Assembly (NCBI GenBank): GCA_011033025.1
Contig: WFMF01000103.1
Location: 1-64,000, forward strand
From: Beroe forskalii
Taxonomy: Eukaryota; Ctenophora; Nuda; Beroida; Beroidae
Direction: 5' to 3'
DNA: 64,000 nt
The notes below the pieces were generated by a model that saw only the letters and a list, made by a program, of their open reading frames with translations, was not told the DNA's origin and made no database searches. A program made the position numbers and the translations under genes. Below are positions 54,589-64,000 of the stretch, one piece after another (within the stretch, counting starts at the first letter, position 1; each line of letters begins with the position of its first letter).

Positions 54589-56802
54589 TCAAGCGAGTTT
54601 CCTGACAACACATCGCCAGGCCCTCCACATCTTTATCAGGATTTTTCTATAAATCTCGCTGTAAAACACTGGATTTAAAAGACTGTTGAGAGGTATGATA
54701 ACGAGGCCAAAGAGCTCAAATATCCTGGGGTCAGGTGACTTCCTGACAACATATTCCATGAAGATGATAGTTAAGATGAACGTCACCCAGCATGCCAGTT
54801 GAGAACCTATCATCAGGGCAATTTTGAGAGCTATTGAGAACTTTTGAGCTCGGATATTATGATTGTTTCCCTCATTCTTTGACACACCTCTTCGTGATTC
54901 CCTATTCTTCATCAGTATCTTAATGTAGGTTCCGGAGACCACAATCAACACAAGAAAGATTACTGAACAGTAGCAAATCTTGTAGATTGAATACGATTCC
55001 TGTGACTTGAAGATGTTATGCATACAGAGTCCTGTGTTTCCATAATAACCAATTTCTTCAATTTCAAAAACTTGCGGATTCGAAGAAACAGTTTTGAGAT
55101 CTTCAATTACTCTGTACACATCTAGTGACTCGTCCAGGGAGGGCGTTATAAGACCCTCGTGAAGCATGAACAACCGAGATCGGTTGACAGGATTATTCGT
55201 GAAAAAGGGATTCAGGTGCAAGTTTTTAAAGAACATTTCCGTTCTGAAAATGTCCTGTAAAGAAGTTATTGGAATCAATGGTAAGAAAGAGTGAAACCAA
55301 TTGAGGAGATTTGTAAGTGCTATGACGAAGAGTACACACCTTTTCCTGAAGTGAATTGTGACTCTTCTGCAAGCTCTGAACCTTGTGATACTCATTAAGG
55401 CTATGGTTAGCAAGGACCCATGAGCAGATGAAGAAAAAACCACTCCAAAGGCTGAGCACACCCAACTTGATCTCCAAGCTTGTTCTACGTAGCAATAATT
55501 ACCTTTGAGTCGTATGGCAATAGCAGTGAAGACGATTGAAAGTAAGTATAGACCCATCAGAAAGTCGTGGACAAAGAGATTCACGAGGAAGAACCTCTCA
55601 GTTTGTTTGGTGTTGGTCGTGCATTCCATGAGGCAACATTTGCGGATCTGAGAAAGGTTCATCACTATTATCAGCACAGCAAACAGTCCAGTGAGCACCA
55701 CAACGAACTTGGACTTTATCAGGAAATCCGATGAAGACAAGCTCCCAAAGGAGCATGTGACACACTCATCTGCCCCATTAGTGCAGTCCTTAACGTGATC
55801 ACACACCTTGTCCTGGGCAACCCAATCAGTAGTTTCGTTGGGGTTGCAGTAGAACCTCCCAGGACACCCTATCTCATCTTCCCCAGACTGGCAGTCCACT
55901 TTGCCATCACACACTGCAGTGAGGTGGGGAAGTTGAATGCTTTCCATAGGATCACAATGGAACTGGAAATCTACCATATACCATCCTGGAACCACAGAGT
56001 CACAGTACCTTGTCCAACCTTCACAACCACGCAGTTTCGAGCATTGCGTCTTGCAATAGTAAATAATGTAGTCCGAATAAAAAGTTAGGGTAAATTCGTC
56101 AAATCCGCTTCTTGTCAAGTCCTTCAAACACTCGTACAGAATGTTTGTTGACGAAACTTTAATGTCATTATAACTGCAGTTATACCTTTCGTCAAATTCC
56201 CAAGCTCCAGTCGAAACATTATCCAGCTGACGGTGGCAATAATCGACTTTTGTCAGACATATTTTAGTGTTCTGCTGTTCGAGGGAATGGTTTGTGTAGA
56301 TGAATGTGTCGGGGCAGTAGCACTCATCAGAGCCGTCCAAACAGTCCTGAATGCCGTTACAGAGCCTGTTGAAGGTAATGCACCCAGAACCATCCACACA
56401 GTAAAACACAGTGCTGTCAGGACAGCCACATTCGTCTGTGAGGCACACTGAATTGCCATCACAGATCTCATCATCATTCCCTAGATCACAGTACCAGGAC
56501 TTGTGTCTACTGAAAGCTCCCCCAACCATCAGCTGAATCACGTCTCTGTTCGAATGTTTGTCGATCTTGTCGAAGTTAAATCTACACATAAGAGGGCCCT
56601 TGGGTGCAGTCGACGTTTTTTGGATGTCGGTTACGTGGGAGGTCATCGCGAGAACCTCGTAACAGGACGGTTGTACCGCATCCGGGTTCTGTATATGATC
56701 AATTGGTAAAAAGAGCTTGCTCTCATTATAGCTGAAGACGCGGTTTTCCAGGGCATTGCATCCCACGAAGGAGATGGAAATGATCAGGAAATATTCCAAC
56801 AT
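54589..56802 (-). CDS. LDLa-domain class A GPCR, copy 2, intact and intronless
   Basis: 737 codons. It starts with a signal peptide (MLEYFLIISISFVGC). A cysteine-containing N-terminal region (about residues 20-120) is followed by LDLa 1 (about 125-163; CITFNRLCNG, DCLDGSDEC with the Ca2+-binding D-x-SDE), a spacer with several NxS/T sites, and LDLa-like 2 and 3 (about 270-350). TM1 begins near residue 365 (FVVVLTGLFAVLIIVMNL). TM2 has FLVNLFVHDFLMGLYLL. TM3 ends SITRF in place of DRY. TM7 has NSLLNPVFY. A short basic C-tail ends RKLA. LDLa modules on class A receptors are known from relaxin receptors and molluscan GRL101; this one lacks leucine-rich repeats. The ligand is unknown. It is tail-to-tail with the GPCR TM7 exon. 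Confidence 0.93.
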   Translation of the reverse strand: MLEYFLIISISFVGCNALENRVFSYNESKLFLPIDHIQNPDAVQPSCYEVLAMTSHVTDIQKTSTAPKGPLMCRFNFDKIDKHSNRDVIQLMVGGAFSRHKSWYCDLGNDDEICDGNSVCLTDECGCPDSTVFYCVDGSGCITFNRLCNGIQDCLDGSDECYCPDTFIYTNHSLEQQNTKICLTKVDYCHRQLDNVSTGAWEFDERYNCSYNDIKVSSTNILYECLKDLTRSGFDEFTLTFYSDYIIYYCKTQCSKLRGCEGWTRYCDSVVPGWYMVDFQFHCDPMESIQLPHLTAVCDGKVDCQSGEDEIGCPGRFYCNPNETTDWVAQDKVCDHVKDCTNGADECVTCSFGSLSSSDFLIKSKFVVVLTGLFAVLIIVMNLSQIRKCCLMECTTNTKQTERFFLVNLFVHDFLMGLYLLSIVFTAIAIRLKGNYCYVEQAWRSSWVCSAFGVVFSSSAHGSLLTIALMSITRFRACRRVTIHFRKRCVLFVIALTNLLNWFHSFLPLIPITSLQDIFRTEMFFKNLHLNPFFTNNPVNRSRLFMLHEGLITPSLDESLDVYRVIEDLKTVSSNPQVFEIEEIGYYGNTGLCMHNIFKSQESYSIYKICYCSVIFLVLIVVSGTYIKILMKNRESRRGVSKNEGNNHNIRAQKFSIALKIALMIGSQLACWVTFILTIIFMEYVVRKSPDPRIFELFGLVIIPLNSLLNPVFYSEIYRKILIKMWRAWRCVVRKLA

Positions 56803-57384
56803 GATTTCTTGAAGAATGTTAATTCGTCAATAAGATTATTTGCTGTTTGTATCAGGGTATAGCAAGCGAAGGGAGAAAGAGATTAGTGAGAAAATGAGGC
56901 AGCACTGGATTGTGAAGGGGTTACATTTACCATTTATCAACAATGACTAAATGACGAATATTTTACCATTTAACGTTACGTAGATGGATTGCTTTGTTTC
57001 AGTAATTTGCTTTTCATTGTATTGAATTAAAAATTCACTTATATAGAGACCCATCAAATAGAATCTATCGCATTTGATTGTTCCTGAAATTCATTTCTAT
57101 TGTAGGCATTTATCAACAATGACTAAATGGCGAATATTTTACCATTTAACGTAGATGAATTGCTTTGTTCCAGTAATTTGCTTTTCACTGTCTCGAATTA
57201 AATATCCACTTAAATACTGGCGCATCAAATAGAATCTATCGCATTTGATTGATCCAGAAATTCATTTCTATTGCTCAGTACAAAGAGCCCACAAAAGAGG
57301 GCTTTTCACTTAGAATGGATGAGGTTCATCACGAAAAAATTAAGAAATTAGTCGTGATCTTTGGAGCATAGCGAGTCATCTAAA

Positions 57385-57530
57385 CTTTCAATTGCATTCG
57401 ACGCTGCCAAACTCAAGAAAAACATTCGACGCTACTGAACTCATGAAAGCTTTCGACGCTACCGAACTCAAGAAAAATATTCGACGCTTCTGAACTCAAG
57501 AAAGCATTCGACGCTACCGAACTCAATATA
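57385..57530. repeat. GACGCTACCGAACTCAAGAAA short tandem repeat, unit 2
   Basis: The same repeat as 53100-53262, with about five units, upstream of LDLa-GPCR copy 2. The array length differs between the two duplicated units. Confidence 0.7.
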
Positions 57531-57859
57531 TCTGATTCAGTTAGAATTCCTTCACGCCTTCGTCCTCCAACTTTCCAATATGAATAATCAGCAATTTAGA
57601 CACTGTTCTCAAATTTTGAAGCATCGTGCCCGCCTGCCCTAGTTTACCATAATTTCGGTGTGCACAGTTAGTTCATAACGTGCTACCAACTGGTGTTTAA
57701 TAGAAATCAGAGCAAGTAACGATGATGGGGCCGAAGGTCGAATTTTCTTTTCATTTTACTGCAATCATTAGGCATTAATCGTGATCATAGCTGCCAAATT
57801 TTGAAAAACCGTCGAAGGGCAAGATTTTTGACGAAAAGAAGGGCAAAAACAAGGGCAAT

Positions 57860-58530
57860 AGGTACCTTTTTGCGGAGCAAAATTGGCCATTGTAGCAAGC
57901 AAACCACCATATGAACCCATGCTACGATAGTCTTATAGGTACCTTTCTGAACACCAGTTAATCCAACCAATTATGGGTACCTTTCAGAATCACCCGTTAC
58001 ACCAACCAACGGCCAACGCCCAACTGAACCACCAGTTACGCCCAACCAATTATGGGTACCTTTCTGAACCACCATTTACACCTACAAATTATGGGTACCT
58101 TTCAGAACAACCAACAAAGTATGGGTACAAAGTATGGGTACCTTTCTGAACCACCAGTTACCTTTCTGAACCATCAGTTACACCAACCAATTATCGGTAC
58201 CTTTTTGAACAAACAGTTACACCATCCAATCATGGGTACATTTCTGAACCACCAGTTACGCCAACCAATTATCGGTACCTTTTTGAACAAACAGTTACAC
58301 CATCCAATCATGGGTATCTTTCTGAACACCAGTTACACTTACCAATTATTATGGGTACCTTTCTGAACCACCAGTTACACCAACCAATTATGATACTTTC
58401 TGAACCACCAGTTACACTTACCAATTATTATGGGTACCTTTCTGAACCACCAGTTACACCAACCAACTAACCAATTATGGGTACCTTTTTGAAACTTCAG
58501 TAATGCACATATCCCTATATATATAGGTAC
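57860..58530. repeat. ~38-40 bp minisatellite with GGTACC (gggtacctttctgaaccacc)
   Basis: More than ten degenerate units of gggtacctttctgaaccacc followed by agttacaccaaccaattat. Shorter tracts of the same family end both units of the tandem duplication (53605-53716 and 57860-57985). Open frames across it are repeat products. Confidence 0.85.
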
Positions 58531-58964
58531 CTTTTTGAATGCACAACTTCGCATAAATTCAATAAAGCCATCAATGAAGATGCTTGTAATCTCAATGAAG
58601 AAATAATTGATTGATGAATCACTGAATCAGCTTACAGGTATAAAAATCAAATGTGCATTCATTTTTCTAACTCATGGATTTGAAAATCTCATTCCCATGA
58701 TACAGGAAAATATAGGTACCTTTCGGACTGATTTGCCCTGCTATAGCAGGGTTCGGTTTGCGAAGCAGGGCAAAAAGCAGGGCACTCTGCGAAAGAAGGG
58801 CAAATTGGCAGCAATGGTCGTGATGACATTCGGTAGATTGACTTGACCAAACCACAGACTCTGTATGTGATCCTATTCTCACTAATGAATATTCATACTT
58901 CTGTCCATTCCACTGCCCAGTTGTAATTATAAATTGCAGCGGATTCTTGTACCCAGTAACATTA

Positions 58965-59426
58965 TACCTTATTGGACATAATTATCACGGACATTACTTT
59001 CACGCTGAGCACCTCAGCGTGAATATTAATGTCCGTGAAAATTTTGTTCGTGATAGAAATGCCCGTGATTTTCAGGTCCGTGAAAATTAAGTCCGGTATT
59101 TCCTCCTAAAATTTCTAGGGTAAAGACTCGAAATTTCTAACTTCATCTCATTAAACGCACAAATAATAAAATTTTAAAGGAAGTTATACTTCTTTTTTAT
59201 GCTTAGTACCTGCGATATGGAAATTAATTCACATTAAGTTACGAAAAATATTGAAAAAATCTTTAATTCAAGTATCCATATCGTGGAAGAAAAATGGTAA
59301 AAATCGAGCCGACATTTTCGAATTTTTATTCAAATTTGAAGTGGCAGGATTAAGCGTGAATATTAATGTCCGTGAAATTTTTTGTCCGTGAAACTAAAGT
59401 CCGTGATAATTATGTCCGATAAGGTA
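58965..59426. mobile_element. Tc1/mariner-like MITE with TACCTTATTGGACATAATTA termini
   Basis: The left end taccttattggacataatta and right end tgtccgataaggta are inverted. Each end carries several ggtccgtgaa-type subrepeats. The flanking or terminal TA fits a TA target site. It has no transposase. A second, older copy is at 39055-39408. Confidence 0.72.
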
Positions 59427-60015
59427 TGTCTAAGTATTAGCTCGCTATTGCCTGTAAGATCCAACTTAGCTGTAATATCGATAATGGGATACACTGTACC
59501 GATTATTCAGATGACTTCAAACTGCCAGCCATAACGATATTGTTATCAAATAGTAAAGCCTCTGTAGCTCAGCACAATAGAAGCAACTCGACCATTAGTG
59601 AGTCCGTATTATATGCTTTTAATTATACCATGAGGGGTATAATGGTACGGGTTGTATAGTGGCACATTGTATTTCTTGTACAACTAACCAGATGGTGTTT
59701 TGTGAGTCTCTTCAGCTCCTTCTGCTCTTTCTCCGAGTCTCTGTACAGTGTTAACTGATCTTTGTACTGTACTATCCCTGTTGTAACCAGTACCAGGGCA
59801 GTTGCTTTCAGCGGTTAGGTCTGAAATAGTGAGCGATTTACTTTGCTGAAACTGATTTTATTTGAGATTTGCAGCGTTTTTTAACCCTGAGTTTCTTCAA
59901 CTGATTTTTTGAATTTTTTTGATGGAAATGAAAATTATTCGTGTAATTTGTGCAAAATGAATATTCAAATCCGAGTAAAATGTCTATAATTCAAGTCAAG
60001 TGATGCATAACGGGG

Positions 60016-60122
60016 ACAGTTCGAACTGCATTTTTGCATGCACGGCATAAGTTTTCGCGGCGTATAGAAATGTTATTTATCTGAACAGTTCGAACTGCAT
60101 TTTTGCTGCAGTTCGAACTGCA
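60016..60122. repeat. Foldback family copy with TTCGAACTGCA arms, just 5' of the Ly6 gene
   Basis: One arm (acagttcgaactgcattttt) at 60016 and two tightly spaced further copies at about 60084-60122 flank a GC-rich core. It lies about 90 bp upstream of the ATG at 60208. Confidence 0.6.
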
Positions 60123-60207
60123 ATTAACTGAAGTTGGAGCTGTCACCGTAACCCCATACAACATTACGATAGGCATATTATCAAGGTAGATACCTAACTC
60201 ACTCAGC

Positions 60208-60403
60208 ATGTGGGGGTATATGGGGGTGGGTTTAGGGATGCTGGCGATGGTGCTGAGCGACCCAAACTGGCAGGACACAGTCTGGACCCTGGACAAGGTC
60301 CAGAACTCCGACCCTCATCAGGACATGAACTGGGCGTGGCACTACATCGCCTCCCCCCACTTCACAGAGCCTCTGGAGAAGTTCCAGCAGACACTACCCA
60401 GAG
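60208..60403 (+). CDS. Ly6/uPAR (sleepless-like) protein, exon 1 with signal peptide
   Basis: The ATG at 60208 opens a hydrophobic signal (MWGYMGVGLGMLAMVLS) followed by DPNWQDTVWTLDKVQ and a Trp/His-rich segment to TLPR. The donor is AGAG|gttggc after 60403, phase 1. The four exons give about 186 residues: signal, linker, one LU domain with paired cysteines and the CN terminus, then a hydrophobic C-terminal tail. LU proteins are secreted, GPI-anchored or membrane-tied and modulate channels and receptors. An alternative, longer 5' end cannot be excluded. Confidence 0.7.
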
Positions 60404-60618
60404 GTTGGCGGGGTCAAATAGCTGTCGTTCCTTATTCCATTCCTGTCATAGTATGTCATTGCTAGTGGGGGATATGTAATAGTTAGTTTTGGTGAATCGT
60501 AGGATTGAAAGGTAACACAGTTAACAAATCTTGAGTTAATAGAATTTGAATTGCTGTGAGGATCAGAAATTATAATTTTCTAGGAGACAATATGAAAATT
60601 GCTTCAAACAACTTTCAG

Positions 60619-60734
60619 AGCACGAGATAAAGTGCTGGACATGCTACACACTGGACACCCAAGAAGTGAGCACCAACAACTGCAACAGGACCCTCTGCAC
60701 TGGTCATCACATCTCAGCTTGCTACAAGTGGCAT
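60619..60734 (+). CDS. Ly6/uPAR protein, exon 2
   Basis: Acceptor acaactttcag before 60619; phase 1 in, phase 0 out; donor gttagt after 60734. It encodes EHEIKCWTCYTLDTQEVS and then NCNRTLCTGHHISACYKWH. CWTC is the opening CxxC of an LU fold. An upstream AG (ttttctag) would give a different frame that stops early. Confidence 0.72.
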
Positions 60735-60869
60735 GTTAGTATGGGGCTTGTCTGCATTTCTGCAAATATACTAGCTAAATATGAAACTCGGCTTCGCCTC
60801 CTTAGTACGACATTTGTATTCTTAAAAGTGACAAATTCTGGTTCACCATAAGAATGATGGAATTTTCAG

Positions 60870-60942
60870 GTGATATATGGATTCAAAAAGTACCGAACCT
60901 ACCGTGGCTGTATGGAAAACTACACAGAGATTGATTACGAAA
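60870..60942 (+). CDS. Ly6/uPAR protein, exon 3
   Basis: Acceptor gaattttcag before 60870 and donor gtgagt after 60942; phase 0 in, phase 1 out. It encodes VIYGFKKYRTYRGCMENYTE and IDYE, the middle finger. YRGC matches the R-x-C of sleepless-type LU domains. Confidence 0.72.
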
Positions 60943-61205
60943 GTGAGTAGCAGTCTAGACCGTATAGGCAGTGTCACCAGCCAGCACAAATTTTCCAATT
61001 TAATCCATAAACCAATACTATGGCAAGCCATATTAACCTATGCGATAACCCAAAGTAATGTACGGGAACACCCAGAAACCTATGACAACCCCCATATGAC
61101 AACCCTCAGCCTTAGTAAGGATGATAATCCTTGAAAACCATATGACAACCCTCAGCCTTAGTCAGGATGAAAATCCTTAAACCCTCAGTATATGACACCC
61201 CGCAG

Positions 61206-61381
61206 ATGCGATGTGCAGAGGAACAGGTCTGCCCCTGAATGAGACGTGTGAGTGGAGTCTGTGTAAAACCGACTACTGCAACACATCCCTGATCACCAAG
61301 GCCTCCTGGATCCTCCTGTTCGCGGTGCTGGTCTACTGGAACCTACCGCCTGACGAGTACTCGTGGAACAGAAGGGACTAG
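61206..61381 (+). CDS. Ly6/uPAR protein, exon 4 with C-terminal membrane tail
   Basis: Acceptor caccccgcag before 61206; phase 1 in; stop TAG at 61379. It encodes NAMCRGTGLPLNETCEW, SLCKTDYCNTS (the LU-defining C-x-x-D-x-CN) and a hydrophobic segment ASWILLFAVLVYW followed by NLPPDEYSWNRRD. The hydrophobic run suits a GPI signal or a single membrane helix; the charged tail after it favours a membrane helix. A possible AATAAA lies near 61881. Confidence 0.75.
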
Positions 61382-61389
61382 ATGTCATT

Positions 61390-63200
61390 TGATCATTAGT
61401 TCACTACATTATCCTGACAACTTCGAGAGGAGTCATTGGCGAGGAATAGCTAAAGAGACCTGAATTTACCATCGAATGAAGAACGATTTACAGTTGAACT
61501 CAGCTTTTGGTTTCAGACTTGTTTTCAGTTGATTGGTCCAGTTAGGATCAGAAAATTTGACTCAGAAAACTTTTCGCTCGTTTAAAGCTGTTCAAGTTTC
61601 AGTTCAATACAACCATCAAGAATTGGTGCAATCAGTAGACTTTGGAGCAAACATTTCACAGAATTGATCGATGTGCATTGAAATCAGGAGAGAATACTGA
61701 ACCGACTCCTCCATACAAAAAGCAGCTAATCTGATAAAGAGATTAAGCCATCATAAGCAATTCAATTATAGCAATGGAATTGATCCAGTAAAAATCGCTG
61801 AAATGATAAATTGTAAAATATAATATGAGTAATTTGTTTTGTAATAAGTTAACAATTATTGATGTGAAAATTTGTAAAACAATAAATTAATTTGAGATTT
61901 GAAATTTACACGAAAAAGTTCGTGTTGGCATTAAAACATGGCAATTGGCAAAGGTAAAAGTAAAAAGTGTACCCCAAAACAAGAAATTCTTAAAAACTTT
62001 AAAAATACAAGGATATTATTCGTTCAACCATGAGCATTAAATAAAACAATAAGTTAATAATTCAATTGAGCATCTAGTTCCAAAAGGTCTCAGTAGTCAA
62101 ATTTCTGTGTGAATTTAAATTTTTGATGCTTGTTTGAAGTTCCTGCTATTGAGTACATGAAAGTTGCCTATTCATTGAATTTTTGAAGAGAGATGTGTAA
62201 TCAATGCACTGCAATTTAATTAAGACTGTTTGTCTCCAGTCTTACAGAGTTTTTTAGGACAATTATTTGACCCAACTGAGTACCCTCAGAATACCCTAGA
62301 TACCACATTCATATAAATATTGAATGCTAATTAGGTTGTACCTAACAACCCACTAATATTTTGATAATTGTTCTAAAAACAGATACACAAATATGAATCT
62401 GTGAATTCTGAACAAATTATTTGTGTTATCTGCAATATTAATTAATTAAATCAATAATTTAACGACAACTTATTCTGGCGTTAAATGAATTTAAGTTGAA
62501 TACTGAATAGCTCATTTACAACCTGAACCATATACAACTATAAATTATAAAGTTCGTGGTTCATGGAATCGTATCAGTGATGAATATATTTTATGGTTTG
62601 TAAATAATCAAAATAGTTGAATAATCGAAAATATTGTTTTATTTACGAAATGAAGTATTTGCATGAAAAGCACTTTTGTGAGTCAAAATTTTGCTGGACA
62701 TTGCATGATCAAGCATTAAAAAGGGCAAAATTCATTTTGCTGCAAATGCTTCACTATTTATCAAAATGCTTAATAACCTACCAAAATATATATAAAGTAT
62801 CAAAATGAAATACATCATACAAATATACTCTTTTGGATGCGAGGTTGATTATACTTGAAACAATAATTAAATTTAATTATCTGATTATCTGAATAAAAAC
62901 CTCTAAAAATTCTCAGAGGATAACGCTGGAGAATAATTCTCGGCCGAATTCAAATTATCATAAATCGAATTAAATTATCATAGACAATCTTGATAAAAAC
63001 AGTTCATCACATTAATTATCAAAATTCCTTTGTTAAAAATATTGTTCTATCAATCAATAAAAATGTTGCTATTGAAATACAGACATCATTAAAACAGTGC
63101 AAAATTACAAACAATGAAAACCACCAAAACAGTATAAAACACCTCGCTTCTTGCATAATATTCATGAAACATCCCTAAAACATCATCTAGTTCAAATGAG
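61390..63200. other. AT-rich intergenic stretch
   Basis: No gene or strong repeat is seen. It probably holds the 3' UTR of the Ly6 gene at the left and that of the minus-strand gene at the right. Confidence 0.5.
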
Positions 63201-63215
63201 AATCCCATAAAACAG

Positions 63216-64000
63216 TCAGCTTCCATTGCCAGGTCGAACAGTGCCTCTCTTACTGCTCGTTCCCTGCTCCTTGGACCTCTTCTTGATGCGTTTGATGGCG
63301 GAAGTAGGGGTGCTCCCAAACAAAGCATCGAATATATCCTCCTGAGCTGCAGGAGCAGCAGCTCCTTTTCCTGTAGATTTCTGACGAGGGCGACTACCTG
63401 CACTGGTAGATGCTGATGATGGCTTGGTGCTTGGCTTACCCGGGTTCTTCTTGGGAATTCTTTGCTTTGACGAGTTCTGTGACCTTGAGTAGCAGATGGG
63501 CAGGGTGTGGCCTAGGACTTGCATCTCAGGTGAGGGCATGCAAGTCAAGTCATTCGGCAGAGCAGGTTTCTTCATAGACTGAGACTGAGATGAGGCTAGG
63601 GGAGCTTGTGCTGGCTGGGGGTTAGTGACAGCAGGTGTCACAGTATTCTTGATAACATGGGCTGAGTTTTGAGCATGGCACGGAATGTTGCCCAACTCAA
63701 CTGGGGTGAGAGGTCTTTTGGTAATTGTGAGGAGAGGTTTCCTCCTCGAATAGAGAATTTCGTCGTGAGTGAGCTTCCGGGCTAAATCCCTCGCAGTTTC
63801 ATCCGATTGCTGAGCATAGTTGTTGATCAGGTTGATGCTTTCACTTACTATGTTCTGTGGCAAAGACTTTCCGATTTTCTTAGGCTTCTTTTTATAGGTT
63901 ATCTGGTAGCCTCGTTGAACAAGTTCTGTAAGGTTACGGAAGTATTCCTCCTTGGTATCCTTGAGATATTGAACTCGTTCCAATGTAGCAGCAAGTTTAC
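63216..64000 (-). CDS. C-terminal part of an unidentified basic, low-complexity protein (runs off the right edge)
   Basis: The frame is open from the window edge (KLAATLERVQYLKDTKEEYF) to a TAA/TAG-type stop at 63216, about 260 codons. The first third is helical and charged (RNLTELVQRGYQITYKKKPK, SESINLINNYAQQSDETARD). The middle is Pro/Ser/Gln-rich. The end is Ser/Thr/Lys/Ala-rich (KPSTKPSSASTSAGS) with a final conserved-looking DIFDALFGSTPTSAIKRIKK. It is probably a nuclear protein (several basic clusters), by inference only. I do not recognise the family. There is no start codon in the window, and the first exon or exons lie to the right. Confidence 0.65.
   Translation of the reverse strand, partial: KLAATLERVQYLKDTKEEYFRNLTELVQRGYQITYKKKPKKIGKSLPQNIVSESINLINNYAQQSDETARDLARKLTHDEILYSRRKPLLTITKRPLTPVELGNIPCHAQNSAHVIKNTVTPAVTNPQPAQAPLASSQSQSMKKPALPNDLTCMPSPEMQVLGHTLPICYSRSQNSSKQRIPKKNPGKPSTKPSSASTSAGSRPRQKSTGKGAAAPAAQEDIFDALFGSTPTSAIKRIKKRSKEQGTSSKRGTVRPGNGS

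Larger units (their letters stand above)
53717..57985. repeat. Unit 2 of the ~4-kb tandem duplication
   Basis: It is collinear with 49790-53716 at high identity. It is longer mainly because unit 1 lost about 267 nt from the GPCR coding region. Confidence 0.85.

Noticed and set aside
58052..58366. 104-codon frame reading MGTFLNHHLHL
   Set aside because: Product of the GGTACC minisatellite; periodic and without other support.
59565..59625. tRNA-like gcctctgtagctcag
   Set aside because: Only a box-A-like word is present; no box B or cloverleaf could be found.

Overview
The window is animal nuclear DNA. Its genes are split by spliceosomal introns with good GT/AG sites and consistent phases, and they encode animal-type proteins: a sushi/CCP receptor, two kinds of class A GPCR, an arthropod-type prophenoloxidase and a Ly6/uPAR protein. 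Repeats are abundant, including TTAGGG-like tracts, MITEs and minisatellites. An arthropod-family phenoloxidase beside such genes would fit a tunicate or another invertebrate, but the sequence alone does not fix the species. Several genes carry single-base frame breaks, and one block is rich in homopolymers, so residual long-read assembly errors are likely.

0.35-11.3 kb (+): the 3' two thirds of a type I membrane receptor. A CCP-like ectodomain exon ending in phase 1 is followed by seven tandem cassettes. Each encodes a stalk, one transmembrane helix and a basic stop-transfer sequence, and each enters in phase 1 and leaves in phase 2. Five shared cytoplasmic exons follow and start in phase 2. 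Exactly one cassette must be used to keep the frame, so this looks like a mutually exclusive transmembrane-exon array. This is the most unusual system in the window. The acceptor of the third tail exon lies in the last unit of an 82-bp minisatellite that repeats the same acceptor-like sequence.

10.2-36.9 kb: a long direct duplication. Copy A (10.17-29.6 kb) and copy B (29.6-36.9 kb) both carry the last two receptor exons. Copy A also holds about 12 kb of mobile DNA: a nested pair of inverted-repeat elements (one with an 8-bp target duplication), a hAT-type MITE, a tRNA-like SINE head, and a Pif1/Helitron-type helicase relic between long inverted repeats. Both copies contain telomere-like elements and ACCAATGG-type minisatellites. 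Copy A ends in a noisy homopolymer-rich kilobase, so the two copies may be two haplotypes joined in assembly.

36.9-41.7 kb: repeats and MITEs, no gene seen. 41.7-50.1 kb (+): a class A GPCR split over at least ten exons, with a very long third intracellular loop and several frame breaks. Its largest intron holds an intronless prophenoloxidase gene on the opposite strand (43.95-45.89 kb). 49.8-58 kb: a tandem duplication of about 4 kb. Each unit carries a copy of that GPCR's TM7 exon (+) and an intronless LDLa-domain GPCR (-). Copy 1 has lost its signal-peptide frame and most of the region before its LDLa module; copy 2 is intact. 58-59.5 kb: a GGTACC-containing minisatellite and a Tc1/mariner-like MITE. 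60.2-61.4 kb (+): a four-exon Ly6/uPAR (sleepless-like) protein. 61.4-63.2 kb: AT-rich, empty. 63.2-64.0 kb (-): the C-terminal part of an unidentified basic, low-complexity protein that runs off the right edge.
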